Origin: Maylandia zebra
Taxonomy: Eukaryota; Chordata; Actinopteri; Cichliformes; Cichlidae
Direction: 5' to 3'
Assembly (NCBI RefSeq): GCF_041146795.1
Contig: NC_135167.1
Coordinates: 8,166,954-8,230,953 of the forward strand
Length of the DNA stretch: 64,000 nt
Position 1 is the stretch's first letter; each line of letters starts with the position of its first letter. Shown here piece after piece: positions 63,608-64,000 of this stretch. The position numbers and the translations under genes were made by a program. Below the pieces are notes generated by a model, which saw only the letters and a list, made by a program, of their open reading frames with translations, ran no database searches and was not told the DNA's origin.

Positions 63608-63931
63608 ATGGCGGAGTGCTTGGCTGCACGTTTGGCCGCCCAGGAGGAGCAAATTTTGCTCCTCACCAGGGAAATATCCACGCTCCGGGATGGACTGGGT
63701 CAAGGTCTAGACGCCGCCGGTCTCGCGGTGGTCTCTCCGGAGCTGGAGAACCTGCGGACGGAGAATGAGAAGCTCAGGTATCGGCTGCTGCACCTCCGGC
63801 GGGGTCTTCAGGCGGAGTTGGAGCTGGAGGAGGCGCGGGGCAAGAGGCAACAAGGAGCCAAGTGTGACAAAGCTCCGCAGAAAAATACCACCAAACCTCA
63901 GCAGACAAACAACCGAGCTGACAATAACAAG
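63608..63931 (+). CDS. tars3: First coding exon, tRNA-synthetase N-terminal extension (TARS3-like)
   Basis: The first in-frame ATG (AAGATGG context) starts MAECLAARLAAQEEQILLL. The frame stays open for 108 codons to a clean donor (AAG, then GTAATT) at 63931/63932, phase 0. The residues form an amphipathic coiled coil: AARLAAQEEQILLLTREIST, a short Gly/Ala gap, then SPELENLRTENEKLRYRLLH and LRRGLQAELELEEARG, followed by a Lys/Gln/Thr-rich tail. This two-helix, leucine-zipper-like plan is found at the N-termini of arginyl-tRNA synthetase RARS1 and of TARS3 (TARSL2), where it mediates entry into the multi-synthetase complex. TARS3 is preferred because the MAxxxxAxRLxxQEE opening and the AENxxLRHRL-type second helix fit it, and because human TARS3 is also on 15q. 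The catalytic domains lie to the right of the window. Confidence 0.65.
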
Positions 63932-64000
63932 GTAATTATACAGACCGGTGTAGTTTAAATCGGGTTTTTTTGTAATATGAGTAAGCTGTGAGCCGTAGTA

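Overview
The window is vertebrate nuclear DNA, almost certainly from a teleost fish and probably a percomorph. It has intron-containing genes with GT-AG splicing, AT-rich intergenic DNA, long CA/GT microsatellites, and interspersed repeats typical of fish: a Rex3/RTE-like LINE, Tc1-like DNA transposon relics and LINE 3' ends with short tandem tails. Nothing prokaryotic, no CRISPR array and no operon is present.

Five protein-coding genes can be supported. (1) The last four exons of CSK (C-terminal Src kinase), plus strand, 1-2395, running in from the left edge. (2) A complete three-exon CPLX3 (complexin-3), plus strand, 32183-35650. (3) A single-exon GAS1-like gene, plus strand, 42699-43448. 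(4) A complete 15-exon ULK3 kinase gene, minus strand, 62544 down to 51761; joined, it encodes 472 residues. (5) The first coding exon of a gene with a leucine-zipper-like N-terminus, most like threonyl-tRNA synthetase TARS3 (RARS1 is the alternative), plus strand from 63608, divergent from ULK3. CSK, CPLX3 and ULK3 also lie together on human 15q24, so this is an old linkage block; a GAS1-like gene between CPLX3 and ULK3 is not part of the human arrangement.

Layout: 1-3.7 kb CSK and its 3' UTR. 3.7-31.7 kb is a large gene-poor interval holding a nearly full-length but decayed LINE (13235-16382) with an 11-bp target-site duplication, a Tc1 relic, two other dispersed repeats, a pyrimidine/purine-asymmetric tract and a hairpin. 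31.7-37 kb is CPLX3. 38.7-41 kb is repeat-rich. 41-45.4 kb is the GAS1-like gene with its promoter and 3' region. 45.4-51 kb is mostly unassigned, with a candidate minus-strand terminal exon near 47.3 kb. 51-62.6 kb is ULK3, with several repeats in its introns. 62.6-63.6 kb is a shared divergent promoter containing a perfect CRE palindrome.

The genes do not form one pathway. CSK is a cytoplasmic tyrosine kinase that restrains Src-family kinases. CPLX3 is a lipid-anchored SNARE regulator of retinal synapses. GAS1 is a GPI-linked Hedgehog co-receptor and ULK3 is a kinase acting on GLI proteins and in autophagy/abscission, so two neighbours touch Hedgehog signalling, although linkage alone proves nothing. 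No wholly new biological system was found; the most unusual points are a phase-supported GC-AG intron in ULK3, the linked GAS1-like gene, a candidate transmembrane terminal exon, and a 42-bp inverted duplication between two ULK3 introns.
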